DNA from: Xiheicaenibacterium sp046351325
GTDB lineage: Bacteria; Myxococcota_A; Polyangia; Polyangiales; Polyangiaceae
Reading direction: 5' to 3'
Length of the DNA stretch: 64,000 nucleotides
Assembly (NCBI GenBank): GCA_046351325.1
Contig: JAXLYR010000001.1
Coordinates: 1,550,001-1,614,000 of the forward strand
Part shown: positions 44,501 to 54,338 of the stretch, piece after piece
Numbering within the stretch: position 1 is the stretch's first letter
How the letters are laid out: every line of letters starts with the position of its first letter
The notes under the pieces: generated by a model
What the model was told of the DNA's origin: nothing
Databases searched by the model: none
What the model saw: only the letters and a program-made list of their open reading frames with translations
Translations under genes and position numbers: made by a program

Positions 44501-45363
44501 AGGAGAGCGAGGCTAATCGAGATCGCGATCGCGAGAGACAGCGGACTATAGAGTCTCCGACTCCAGCTCCAATATGGCGTCTTCACGATCGCGGGGCGAA
44601 GCGCCGGCTCGAAGAACCCGAGGACGCCGCGCGCCGCGAACACCGCCGCGACTCCTCCCGCGAGGCCGCGAACCAGACCCGATGCGCTCGTGACGCGCTC
44701 GATGTTCGGGACCACGGCAACGAGGCCCGCGCCAACGAACAGGAGCGCTGCCACAGCGAGCGTCGCGAGGGTCGAAGGCGCCCGCGCCCGACCGGAGACG
44801 AGTGGAGCACCCACGACGTGGTCGAGCAGCGACGCCCGATCCTTGGCCGGGAATGAAGAGCCGAGCGCCCACCCGACATGCAAGAGAGCGATCGCTGCCA
44901 TTGCGAGCGCCGCCGCCGTCGCTGCGACCCGAGCGGGTGCGCCCGCGAGCGACGAATTGCCGGACTCGAGACCACCCGTGAGGACGGCCGCGCTCACCGC
45001 GGCGATCGTCAGGAACAAGACCCACTGAGGCATTCGCCAGGGGACTCGAAACACCCTGAAGCCGACGACCAGAAATACAGCCGCGTAACCAACCGCCAGC
45101 GCGAGCGAAGCTGCTGCCAAGGCGCGCCCGAGCTCTGGAGCGATCGTGCCCACTAGCGCGAAGCCGAGTCCGATCGTGACGAACTGCCAGGTGAGCAAAT
45201 GCCAGCCGACCCGCAGCGTCTCGCCCACGAGGGTCGGCCGCGCGTCGACCGCTGTCAGGCGCGTGAGCGCTGGCCGGAGGATCACGCGCCCGCCGAGCAC
45301 CGCGTGGATCAAGCCGGTGAGGAGCCAGCAAGCGCCGGCGATGAAGAGGAGCGTGGTCATCAT
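44488..45363 (-). CDS. Multi-span membrane protein, TetR-operon partner
   Basis: 291 residues from the ATG at 45363 (a second ATG follows immediately). About eight hydrophobic segments: MTTLLFIAGACWLLTGLIHAVL, LLTWQFVTIGLGFALVGT, WVLFLTIAAVSAAVLTGGL and others, with a short cytoplasmic Arg/Ser loop. No family name is certain; possibly a DUF-type membrane protein. Transcribed first in an operon with TetR. A TATTGT box ends 5 nt before the ATG and is overlapped by a 14-bp palindrome. Confidence 0.65.
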   Translation of the reverse strand: MMTTLLFIAGACWLLTGLIHAVLGGRVILRPALTRLTAVDARPTLVGETLRVGWHLLTWQFVTIGLGFALVGTIAPELGRALAAASLALAVGYAAVFLVVGFRVFRVPWRMPQWVLFLTIAAVSAAVLTGGLESGNSSLAGAPARVAATAAALAMAAIALLHVGWALGSSFPAKDRASLLDHVVGAPLVSGRARAPSTLATLAVAALLFVGAGLVAVVPNIERVTSASGLVRGLAGGVAAVFAARGVLGFFEPALRPAIVKTPYWSWSRRLYSPLSLAIAISISLALLWGA

Positions 45364-45385
45364 AGCAAACAATACCCTAGGGTAT
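45364..45385 (-). promoter_or_regulatory. Leaderless promoter overlapped by TetR-type operator
   Basis: ATACCCTAGGGTAT (45372-45385) is a perfect 14-bp palindrome. Minus-strand TATTGT (45374-45369) overlaps it and ends five bases before the ATG at 45363, so binding at the palindrome would block transcription of the membrane protein-TetR operon. Confidence 0.55.
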
Positions 45386-45435
45386 GGTTCAGCGTCCGAC
45401 AAGGGCCAGGCGAGCGCTCGGGGACTGAACATTGA

Positions 45436-45447
45436 TAGGCTCGCCGG
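45436..45447 (+). promoter_or_regulatory. -10 box for leaderless start of adenosine deaminase
   Basis: TAGGCT (45436-45441) followed by six bases and the ATG at 45448. Confidence 0.5.
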
Positions 45448-46362
45448 ATGGAGCTCGCGGACCTGCATCGCCACCTCGACGGATCGCTGCGACCCGACAC
45501 CTTGGCGGACTTGGCCCGCGGCGCCGGCGTGGTCTTGCCCAGCTCGATTGGGTTCTATGCGGGGATGGGCCTCGAGGCGGCGCTCGCCCAGTTCGCCGTC
45601 ACGCTCTCGGTGCTGCAAACCCCAGCCGCGGTGCGGCGAGTGGCGGCGGAGATCTGCGAGGACGCTGCGCGAGAGGAGGTCACTACCCTGGAGATCCGCT
45701 TTGCGCCGCAGCTCCACAGGGGCGGCGCCGCGCGACCAACGGACGGAATCGAGGCGATCGTCGACGCCGCCCTCGAAGGCATCGCGGGTCGAGCGGGGCT
45801 CATCCTATGTGTCCTTTATGGCGAGCCGACCTCCGTCGCCGAGCGGCTGGTCGACGTTGCTGGAGTGCGCCCCGGTGTCGTTGGAATCGACCTCGCGGGG
45901 GGCCCGCTACCATCCCACGCGACGCGACTCGAGGACTACGCTGCGGCGTTTCGGCGCGCGCGTGACTGCGGTCTCGGGCGCACCGTTCACGCCGGCGAGG
46001 GACGACCGGCAGCGGAGATTCGCGTCGCGATCGAGCAGCTCTATGCCCAGCGCATCGGCCACGGCACGACGCTGCTCGAGGACCCGACGATCGTCGATCT
46101 GGTGCTCGATCGCCAGGTCACCCTGGAGGCCTGCCCGACGAGCAACGTCCACACAGGCGTCATCGCGCGCGTCGAGGATCACCCGCTCGCGCGCTGGTTG
46201 GAGCTCGGCGTACGGGCCTGCGTCAACCCGGACAATACCCTGCTCTCCGGGGTCGACGCGGTGGAGGAACACCGTCGCGCTAGAGCCATATCGGGGATGA
46301 GCGACGAGCTCCTCGCGCGCGCTGTCGCCAATGGACACGCCGCCCGATTCAGACGGAGCTGA
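45448..46362 (+). CDS. Adenosine deaminase-family protein
   Basis: 304 residues. Metal and catalytic motifs in order: HRHLDGS (about 7-13), TLEIRFAPQ, HAGEG (about 176), RIGHG (about 202) and NPDNTLLSG (about 265-273), with Pro where most ADAs have Thr. EACPTSNVHT supplies the usual active-site lid. It hydrolyses adenosine or a related aminopurine nucleoside to the keto form in purine salvage. Divergent from the TetR operon; leaderless signal upstream. Confidence 0.8.
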   Translation: MELADLHRHLDGSLRPDTLADLARGAGVVLPSSIGFYAGMGLEAALAQFAVTLSVLQTPAAVRRVAAEICEDAAREEVTTLEIRFAPQLHRGGAARPTDGIEAIVDAALEGIAGRAGLILCVLYGEPTSVAERLVDVAGVRPGVVGIDLAGGPLPSHATRLEDYAAAFRRARDCGLGRTVHAGEGRPAAEIRVAIEQLYAQRIGHGTTLLEDPTIVDLVLDRQVTLEACPTSNVHTGVIARVEDHPLARWLELGVRACVNPDNTLLSGVDAVEEHRRARAISGMSDELLARAVANGHAARFRRS

Positions 46363-46402
46363 CGTCGCAACGACTGACAGAAATGTCAAAACATCGAGCC
46401 CA

Positions 46403-47140
46403 CTATCGACTTGAGCGCGCGTCGCGCATGACGTCGGCGCCGCGCACCCATCGGCCGTGGCCAGGCAGGAGGAGCTCGACGCGGAGCTCGCGCAGGCGGG
46501 CCTCGGTCTCGCGAGCGAGGCGGGTGTCGGTGAGCTCGGGGTTGAACCAAGCCCGACCGCCACAACCCAGGACGGCGTCGCCGGAGATCAAGACGCCGCG
46601 CTCCTCGTTGAAGAAGCAGGTCGAGTCGTCGGTGTGGCCTGCAGTGCGGAGCACACGCCAAGACGGGGCGCCGGGCAGCGAGTCGCCGTCTGCGAGGTAG
46701 CTCGCTGGCGAGAGGTCCCTCGGCCACTTACAGGAGAGTCCGCTGTAGCCGGCCGCGCGACTACCCTGTATGAGCTCCGGTATCGCGCGCACGTCGAACG
46801 GCTGATCGCCAAAGACACGAGCGATTCGTGCGACCTCGCGCAGGCCGGGAGAGCGCGGTCGCTCACCGTCTTCGACGTAGCGACGAGCGCGCTCGGGCAA
46901 GCGAACAGGAGCCTTCGTGCTGCGCGCGAGGGCGGGCATTCCGCCGACATGATCCGAATGGAGGTGAGTCGCGGTCAGCGCGGCGATTGGATGTTCGCGC
47001 GCCCAATCCAAGACGGCCGCGGCGCTGCTCGCGAGGCCGGGGTCGAAGACCACGCCGCCAGCGTCCGACTCGACTATCCAACAATTGAAGATCCAACGGG
47101 AGAAGCCCCAAACGCCGCGCTCGATCTCGAAGACACCCAT
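46403..47140 (-). CDS. Metallo-beta-lactamase-fold hydrolase
   Basis: 245 residues from the ATG at 47140. HLHSDHVGG (His59, His61, Asp63, His64) binds zinc; RTAGHTDDST, ISGDAVLGC and LLPGHGRW complete the MBL metal site. Similar stand-alone proteins are lactonases, glyoxalase II-like or sulfur hydrolases; substrate cannot be fixed. It lies 22 bp downstream of the disrupted FHA-sigma54 activator but has its own TAGCAT box seven bases before the ATG. Confidence 0.75.
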   Translation of the reverse strand: MGVFEIERGVWGFSRWIFNCWIVESDAGGVVFDPGLASSAAAVLDWAREHPIAALTATHLHSDHVGGMPALARSTKAPVRLPERARRYVEDGERPRSPGLREVARIARVFGDQPFDVRAIPELIQGSRAAGYSGLSCKWPRDLSPASYLADGDSLPGAPSWRVLRTAGHTDDSTCFFNEERGVLISGDAVLGCGGRAWFNPELTDTRLARETEARLRELRVELLLPGHGRWVRGADVMRDARSSR

Positions 47141-47153
47141 ACGGGCGATGCTA
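47141..47153 (-). promoter_or_regulatory. -10 box for leaderless start of MBL-fold hydrolase
   Basis: Minus-strand TAGCAT (47153-47148) followed by seven bases and the ATG at 47140. Confidence 0.45.
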
Positions 47154-47162
47154 ACAGCAGAC

Positions 47163-48622
47163 TCAGGCGCTCGACTTCGGATGGGCCGCTGACTCCATTG
47201 TATCTTCCATCGGGTCCTGTGCGCCCGCGGGGAGCGCTGCGCGCCCGTGTTTCTCGAGCCAGCGGCGCACGCGATTCCTGTGGACGCCGAGGAGCCGCGC
47301 CGCGCGAGAGACATTCCCGCTCTCCGCGGCGAGCGCGCGTCGCACGTCGTCGTCGTCGAGTGGGCTCTCGTCGACAGTCGCGGGGCGTGGGGGGCTCGGT
47401 GGGCCCGAGGGCTCGACGCCGAGGATGCTCGGACTGCTGGTCTGCAAGTCGGTCGGGAGCAGGATGTTCGCGCTGCGCACGCGGGCGTGGACGACGGCGG
47501 CGTCGAGTGAGCGCAGGAGCTGGCGGACGTTCCCAGGCCAGGCCTCGAGCATGACGGCCTCGATGAAGGCCGCGCTGGGCTCGGGCTTGTCGGGGGCGGC
47601 GGCGAGGTGGGCGACCACATAGTGAGGGATCTCCTCGCGGCGCTCGCGCAGCGGGGGGACCACGACGAAAGGCTGACTTACACGAAAGTAAAGATCGGAG
47701 CGGAAGCGCCCGAGCCGGACCTCCTCGGCGAGGTCGCGATGGCTCGCGCAGACCAACGAGACCGCGACAGACCGCGGGCGCGAGTCGCCGACGGGCAGGA
47801 TCTCTCCAGTCTCGAGGAAGCGGAGCAGCTTGGCTTGGACCTGGGCGTCGAGCTCACCTATCTCGTCGAGGAAGAGCGTCCCGCGATCCGCGGCTTGGGC
47901 GTAGCCGTCGGCGTCCTCACCGGCCCCGGAGAAGGCGCCGCGCTTCGCGCCGAAGAGCAGCCGCTCGGCCAGCGAGGGCTGGATGGTGGCGCAGTTCACC
48001 GCGACGAAGGGACGCCCCGCGCGCCCGGCCGCGGCGTGAAACGCGCGCGCGACGATCTCCTTGCCCGAACCGGTCTCACCTCGGATGCAGAGCGTCCGCG
48101 TCGTGACCGCGACCGTCCGCACGAACTCGAGGACGTGCTCGAGCGCCGGCCCGAGGACGACGCCGTCCTCGGCGCGCAGAGGTCGAGACTCGAACGGCTG
48201 CGCGTCGACTCGGAAGACGAGGATCGAGCGACCTGCCCGCACGATCGCGCCGTCGTCCAGCGGCAGCCGAGAGGTCGCGGCGACCCCATTGACTCGCGTG
48301 CCGTTGCGACTGCCGAGATCCTCGAGTTCAGAAGCGCGCGGGCTCGGCGCCCAATCGGGGGGCGCAGAGCGATCGCTTGGGGGCTCAATCCGCCCCCCAT
48401 GCGGCTTACGCGGAAGTGAGCGCGCGAGAGCTGATCGTCGACGACCCCCAACGCGGCGAGAACGTCGCGACCGAACACGATCTCCCCGAGATCGTCGAGG
48501 GGAAGCACGATGGAGAGCGCGCGACCGCCCGAGAAGGCGACGACGAGCCCTGCAAACGCGCCGGCCCGCGAGCTCTCATCGAGCTCGTGGGCCGTGGCAG
48601 TGACCGTACTCGACCTCGTCAT
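47163..48622 (-). pseudogene. FHA domain-sigma54 activator (NtrC-like), frameshifted
   Basis: Two pieces in different frames. The N-terminal piece starts at the ATG 48622 (AAGGAGA immediately upstream) with LVVAFSGGRALSIVLPLDD, LGEIVFGRDV and QLSRAHFRVSR, half an FHA phosphothreonine-binding domain. The second half, ELEDLGSRNGTRVNG, is in the frame of the AAA domain (uninterrupted from 48242 to 47163). That domain has Walker A GETGSGKEIVARAF, GAFSGA (usually GAFTGA), Walker B GTLFLDEIGEL and a C-terminal Fis-type HTH ESGNVSRAARLLGVHRNRVRRWL. Intact, it would turn on sigma54 genes in response to kinase signalling. The break lies in 48345-48405, where a GC-rich repeat is found. Confidence 0.7.
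48345..48400. repeat. GC-rich repeat within the FHA coding region
   Basis: Contains C6 (48393-48398) and G6 (48357-48362) runs, the perfect palindrome AGCGATCGCT, and a block nearly identical to the reverse complement of 1834-1856. Its length is not visibly a multiple of three and it sits exactly where the FHA frame breaks. Confidence 0.5.
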
Positions 48623-48671
48623 TCTCCTTTTCGGAGGAGACCACGACGAGGGCGTGGTTTGTAGGAGCTCG

Positions 48672-49511
48672 CTAGGGGTGCTTCTTCGCCAGAGCGACGA
48701 TGCCGATCGCGGTGTTGAGCGCGTCCTCGGGGGCGTCGACGGGGCTGCCGCCGAGCGCGAGGAGGTTGAGCGGCTGGCCCGTCTTCAAGAGGATGAAGAA
48801 GAGCTTGAGCTCCTTGCCGTGCTCGTCCTTGGCCGAGCCGATGCTGATGAGAGCGGGCATCGACTTGTCCTCACCGAGCTTGACGGGCTTGGCCTTGTGC
48901 CACTTGGTATCCTTGAACTTGAACTCGGCCGTCATGCGGTCGACGAGCTTGAGTCCGTCTTCGGGCTTGTCGAAGCCCGTGAAGATCACGGCCGCGTGCG
49001 GATCCGGCTTCTCGGTCGAGGCGAAGATCACGAACGGGCTCTTGGCGGCGTGCTCCCAGCCCGGCGGTTGAATGATCGAGACGGGGCCGATGTCGACCCA
49101 CTCCATCTTCTCGGTGCCGCCGGCGGGCTGCTCGATCGGCTTCGTGCCGCCGAGGGCGGGCGCGTCGTCTTCGACCTTGGAGAGGTCGACGCTGAGCACG
49201 CCCGAGGCCTCGCCGTCGTCGTCTTTGAGGATGTCTTTGACGTCGACCGGCGACTTGTCGCTACCCGCGGTGGCGCTGTCGGCCGGCTTCGCCGACTCGG
49301 TGGGCGCAGGCGGGGGTGCGGACGACGCGACCTTCGCCGAGGGGCCCTCTTTGGCAGGAGCGCTGCTCGCGGTCTTGCCCGAGTCCTTCGCCTTGGCGGC
49401 CGACGTCGAGCCTGCCGCGGAGTTGGAGCCGGAACCGTCCGTCTTGCCGCCACACGCCGCAAGACTCAAAACCAGAGCGAGTCCCATGGCTCGCTTCGCC
49501 CAACGTTGCAT
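48672..49511 (-). CDS. Lipoprotein with Ser/Ala/Lys linker, paralogue-like to neighbour
   Basis: 279 residues. Lipoprotein signal MQRWAKRAMGLALVLSLAACGG. Ser/Ala/Lys/Pro-rich linker (about 22-95), then an acidic segment (DVKDILKDDDGE) and a folded domain of about 150 residues (WVDIGPVSIIQPPGWEHAA, AAVIFTGFDKPEDGLKLVD). No family recognised. Shine-Dalgarno AGGAGA upstream. The linker style matches the DUF4344-like protein encoded next to it, and the two may be co-expressed. Confidence 0.55.
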   Translation of the reverse strand: MQRWAKRAMGLALVLSLAACGGKTDGSGSNSAAGSTSAAKAKDSGKTASSAPAKEGPSAKVASSAPPPAPTESAKPADSATAGSDKSPVDVKDILKDDDGEASGVLSVDLSKVEDDAPALGGTKPIEQPAGGTEKMEWVDIGPVSIIQPPGWEHAAKSPFVIFASTEKPDPHAAVIFTGFDKPEDGLKLVDRMTAEFKFKDTKWHKAKPVKLGEDKSMPALISIGSAKDEHGKELKLFFILLKTGQPLNLLALGGSPVDAPEDALNTAIGIVALAKKHP

Positions 49512-49570
49512 ATGGAATCTCCTATTTCATTCGAGCAACGATGCCGCCCTGACGAGGGCGGCAGAGCTCG

Positions 49571-50485
49571 TTATTTGCCGAGGAAAGGCTTGAGTGCGTT
49601 GGTCCAGAAGGTGTCCGCGCGCTGGTAGGTCGTCGGACACTTCGCCGAGCGGGGCGCCAGGTCCGGCACCTTCTCGATGATGCCGCGCTGATGCTCGGGA
49701 TCTGAACCGTAGATGAGACAGAGGACGTTGCCGAGCCGCTGCTCGCCGATGGAATGTTCGTCGAAGTACGCAGGCTTCTGCCCTTTGCTCATTTGCATGA
49801 GCGCGAGGGTGCCTGCTACGGCCCATTCGGCCTTCTTGTTTTGAATGAGGATCAAGGACGCGAAGTCGTCGACAGCGTCCTCTTCACCGCCAGAGATGCC
49901 GAGCCCGAGCTCCGCGACGAGCGCGTGACCCATCTCGTGCAAGACGGTGAAGGTCAGCGCGTCGAGCGTGCTCTTGGAGGCCGTCTTGTCATCAGCGCCG
50001 AGATCGGTAAAGCGTTTGTACCAATCTGCAGCGAGCTCGTAGCAGAGCTTGATCGCGTGCTTGTTGGGCATGTACATCGCGTTCGGCGTGCCGCACTCGC
50101 CGCTGACGACCGGGAGGTCTTTCGGCATCTTGTAGACGCCGAGCGCTCCAACGACCTGCTCGATGCGGCCGCCCGCTTTGAAGAGGGGCTCGAACATCTT
50201 GAGCTCCGGCTTCTCCGCGGGGGAGAACGTGTACTTGAAGACCCCTTTGTTGGACGGGGTGGCTGACGCCGTCGCAGTAACTGCCTTGTCGAGGTAGGAC
50301 GCGCTCGCGTCCGCAGAGGCACTCGCCGCAGGGGCGCTGCTAGTCGACTTGGCCGAGGCGGTCTCTTTGGCGGCAGTCGTCGCCTCCGAGGACTTCTTGT
50401 CGTCGCCCGAGCCCTTGGCTCCGCACGCAGACAAAGACAGGCCCACTGCCGCCACGCTGGCGAGCATCCGCAGGTTCTTCGACAT
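49571..50485 (-). CDS. DUF4344-type putative metallopeptidase lipoprotein
   Basis: 304 residues from the ATG at 50485 with AAAGGAG upstream. Lipoprotein signal (LSLSACGAKG), an Ala/Ser/Thr/Lys linker (about 24-70), then a domain with HEMGH (about residue 180) in LTFTVLHEMGHALVAELGLGI, the zinc-binding signature of this family, and GEEDAVDDFASLIL. A Cys pair is near the end. Peptidase activity is inferred from the motif. Upstream of the Ser/Thr kinase gene, transcribed away. Confidence 0.65.
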   Translation of the reverse strand: MSKNLRMLASVAAVGLSLSACGAKGSGDDKKSSEATTAAKETASAKSTSSAPAASASADASASYLDKAVTATASATPSNKGVFKYTFSPAEKPELKMFEPLFKAGGRIEQVVGALGVYKMPKDLPVVSGECGTPNAMYMPNKHAIKLCYELAADWYKRFTDLGADDKTASKSTLDALTFTVLHEMGHALVAELGLGISGGEEDAVDDFASLILIQNKKAEWAVAGTLALMQMSKGQKPAYFDEHSIGEQRLGNVLCLIYGSDPEHQRGIIEKVPDLAPRSAKCPTTYQRADTFWTNALKPFLGK

Positions 50486-50681
50486 CACGCCGCTCTCTCC
50501 TTTGGCCCCCAAAACCGTAGGGCGGATGGTCGCGGACAATACCGCTAACGATCTCGTCCGTGCGAAAGTTTTTTCGTCTGACGAACGCCCTACGATTGGT
50601 CACTATCGCGGTAATCTTTTGTAGTTTGCCTAGAGCCATGGGACCTCGTCGCGCGACGGTCATGGCTCTTCGACGGGAGCG

Positions 50682-53600
50682 ATGAGGGGCGGCTCGAGCT
50701 TTCACGGTGCGCTCGTGGGCGAGCATCCACACCTGCCAGAGCGGTTCCTCGTGCAGGGCGTGCTCGGTCAGGGCGGGGCCGGGACTGTCTTTCTGGCGTG
50801 GGACGGCGCGCGTCACGAGGACGTCGCCATCAAGGTGCTGCACCCCGAGCGGGCAGCGCGCGCGCCTCACGCTTTGAAGGCGGAGTTCCGAGTCCTCGCG
50901 GACGTCGCGCACGACCACTTGGTCGCGATGTTCGAGCTCTGCGTCGAGCCCAACCTCGCCGCGATCGTGATGGAGCTCGTGGATGGCCCGAACCTCCTCG
51001 GGTATCTCGGGATCGACGACGGCGCGCCCGGGTCCGAGACCACGCCGAGCACAGACGGCGAGGAGCGCGCGATCGGGTCGAGCGCGGCGAAGGCCGACCT
51101 CACGACATGCGCGCCGGTCCTCCTGCAGCTGGTCGACGCGATGGAGGAGCTCGAGCGACGTGGGATCGTCCACGCCGATCTGAAGCCCGCGAACATCCTG
51201 ATGGATGGCGAGCGGCTCGTGGTCGTCGACTTCGGCATCGCGCGGCTGCTCGACGGAGACGCTCCGCCGACGAGCGCGCGTCGCGCCGCCGGCACGCCGG
51301 CGTACATGGCGCCCGAGCAACTCGACGGCACCCCGCAGCTGGGCGCGACCGATCGCTACGCGCTCGGCGTGCTCCTTCATCGCGTGCTCACCGGCGAGCT
51401 CCCGTTCGTCGGAACGCATCGACAGATCGGGGTGGCGAAGCGAGCCTTCGATCCGCGGCGCCGAGTCCCTCGCGAGCACGTGCTCGACGAGCTCGTCGCG
51501 CGACTGCTCCACCCGACGCCCGAGGCTCGACCGAGCTTCGAAGAGGTCCGCGCGCAGCTCATCGAAGCGTGTGGCGTCGACGCTCCGTCCGCGAGGGCGA
51601 AGGCTGCCTCGCGAGCGCACGAGGTCGGGCGCGCGCGCCTCGACGGCGCGCTCGTGGGACGCGAGGCCGATCTCGCCGCGCTGCGTTCTGCGATCGACCG
51701 ATCTTCGAGACCGATCGTGCTGGTCGTCGGCGAGGCCGGCGTCGGCAAATCGAGCCTGCTCGGCGAGCTCGCGCGTGAGCTCGGCGGGAGCGCTCCGCTC
51801 TCGGTGCTACGCGAGCGAGGACGTCCCGTTCAACGCGCTCGACGGCCTCGTAGAGACGCTCGCCGCGCGCGTGACGCGAGAGAGCGCCGTGGGTCACGCC
51901 AGCTTGCTTTTCCCGGAGCTCGGACGAGATGGCGCGGCCGTCGAGAAGCAGCCGCTCGCCCAGCGACTCGACGCGCGCGACCTGGCCGTGCGCGAGCTCG
52001 CGCGCTTGATCTCGGACGTCGCGCCGCGACCTCTCGTCTCGATCGACGACGTCCAATGGGCCGATCACGACTCGGTGCCGCTCGTCGCAGCGCTCGCGGA
52101 CGCGCTGCCCGCCGCGCGGTTCGTGCTCGCGGGTCGCCCGGGCGAGCGCACTGCGGCGGTCCGCGCCGAGCTCGCGAGGCTCTCGAGGCGGCCGGTCGTC
52201 ACGCTCGAGGTCGGACCGCTCGACGAGGCGAGCGTCGCCGTCCTGTTGGAGCGCGCTGGCGCGTCAGCGTCGGCGCGCGAGGCGATGTCGACGACGGGGA
52301 AACCCGTTCCTCGTACAGCAGCTCGTCGCGGGCCGCGGCGCCGCGGTCGCGGAGAGCGCAGCGGCGCTCGGGGACGAGGCGCGCTCGATCCTCGAGCTGC
52401 TCGCGCTCGCGCGAGGTCCGCTCGAAGAGACCGTGCTCGCTCGAGCCTGCGGAGCACCGCGGGCCTTCGGGCGAGCTGCGCGTCGACTCGTCGTCGAGCG
52501 GCTTGCGCGCGTCGACGCGGACGCGAAGCGCGGCACGCGACGGCTCGACACGTATCACGACAGGATCCGCGACGCGCTGCTCGAGCGCATCGACGTGGAG
52601 CAGTCGCTTCGAGGGCACGCGCGCCTCGCGACCGCGATGCTCGAGGTCGGTCACGCCGACCCGGCGATCGTGGCGCACCACCTCTTCGAGGCCGCCGACG
52701 AGCGCGCGTATCCCTACGCGCGCGAGGCCGCGCGACGCGCACGAGAGAGCCTCGCGTTCGATCGCGCAGCCGAGTGGCTCGAGCGCGCGCTCGCGAACCC
52801 GCAGCTCACGCGCGACGCTCGGCGCGAGCTCCTCGCCGAGCGCGCCGACGCGCTCATGCTCGCGGCGCGCCGACGGAGGCCGCTGCCGTGTTCCACCAGG
52901 TCGCCGAGCTCGCGCAGGGCGCCGTCGCGGCCGACGCGCAGCAGCGCGCGGCGGAGCAGTGGCTCGCGGGTGGATACGTCGCGCGTGGCCTCGCCGAGAT
53001 GGAGGGGCTCTTGGCGACGGCCGGCCTCGCGAAGGTCGGGCGTCGTGGAGCGTCGCTCGGCAGGATGCTCGTCGAGCGCGCGCGGCTCCGCTCGCGAGGC
53101 CTCGAGCTGCGTGCAGCGCGCGTCCACGACGAGGCGCGCGCGACGAGGATCGACGCTGCGTGGGCGCTCTCGTGTGCGTTCGCGCTGGTCGATCCCTTTC
53201 GGGCGGGGACGCTCCACGCGGTCGGGCTGCGCGAGGCGCTCGACACTGGAGACACCGAGCGCGCGATGCGGGCGCTCGCCGCGGAGGTGATGTACTCGGC
53301 GATGTTCGGGATGCGCGCGTGGGGTCGCACGCGCGAGCTCCTGCGTGTCGTCGATCGGCTCGCTGACGTCCTCGCGACGGGTGAAGCGAAGCGCATCGCG
53401 GCCTCGGTGCACGGGGTCGCGCGCGTCCAAGTGGGGCTCTTCGAGGCAGGCTCGACGCACCTCTTGATGGCGAGCGAGGGCCTCGAGCGACGCGAGGGGG
53501 GAAGGGCCGTCTCCAGCGGACCGCCGAGCTGGAGCTCGACCGATGGCATCGCCGGCGAGGCACCGGGCGCGTCCGACATCTGGCAGACGCTCGTGCTCGA

Positions 53601-54336
53601 TCACTTCGGGAGCTTCGCGCTCTATTACCTGGGCCAGTTCGACGAGCTCGTCGCGCGGGTCGAGGCAGGACATCGCCAGGCGGTGACGCGCAAGAACCGG
53701 CACCGCGAGAGCGACTTCGCGCTCCACCACGCGACCGTGCCGTGGCTCCTGACCGAGGGCGCCCAGGGAGCGAGGGCGCGGGCGACGCGCGCGCTCGCGT
53801 TTTGGTCGGGGATCGGGCCCTGCGTGCAGCACTACAACGCGCTCGTCTCGCGGGCCTCGATCGCGCTCTTCGAGGGGGAGCCGCGCCGTAGCTTTGACGA
53901 CGTCATACGAAATCTCGGCCTCATCACCTCGAAGCTCGTCGTCGGTGTCGACGGGCTCAGGGTGGACGCGGCGCACCTCGTGGCGCGCGCGTCGCTCGCG
54001 GTGCTCCGCGAGGGCTTCGAGGTGCGGGCCGCAGCGAGCGCAGTCCTCGCCATCGCGGCGCTCGCGCTCGAGCAAGCACCGCACGCGCGACCGCTCGCCA
54101 CGATGCACCTCGGCGTGCTCGCGCACCTCGCAAAAGACCGCGAGCGCGCGCTCGGGCTCTTGGAGCGGGCGCGTCGCGACTTCGAGGCGCAGGGCCTGCG
54201 AGGCTACGCCGCGGCGTGTGAGGGAGGCGCAGCGGCCGCGCGTGGCGGAGCGTTCGACCTGAGCGCGCTCGAGAAGGTGAGCTCACGCGCGAGCATCGGG
54301 CTCGCTCGGCTCCTCGCGCCCGGGCTCGTCGCGTAA
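50682..54336 (+). pseudogene. Ser/Thr kinase-AAA ATPase-TPR signalling protein with three frameshifts
   Basis: About 1215 residues are readable if three single-base shifts are assumed. Kinase (about 20-280): glycine loop LGQGGAGTVF, VAIKVL Lys, HADLKPAN in place of HRDLKPxN, DFGIAR and APEQ. Walker A GEAGVGKSS (about 350) and VSIDDVQWADHDS start an AAA/STAND module, followed by helical TPR-like repeats to the C-terminus. This is the myxobacterial PknK-like class. Shifts: near 51808-51815 (missing base), 52296-52302 (extra A or G in GGGGAAA) and 52862-52868 (missing G). The kinase part alone (50682-51810) is intact. Confidence 0.7.
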
Positions 54337-54338
54337 AG

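Noticed and set aside
48391..48400. C6 run in the FHA gene as simple sequencing error
   Set aside because: Not rejected entirely, but the surrounding duplicated palindrome and extra length favour an inserted repeat.
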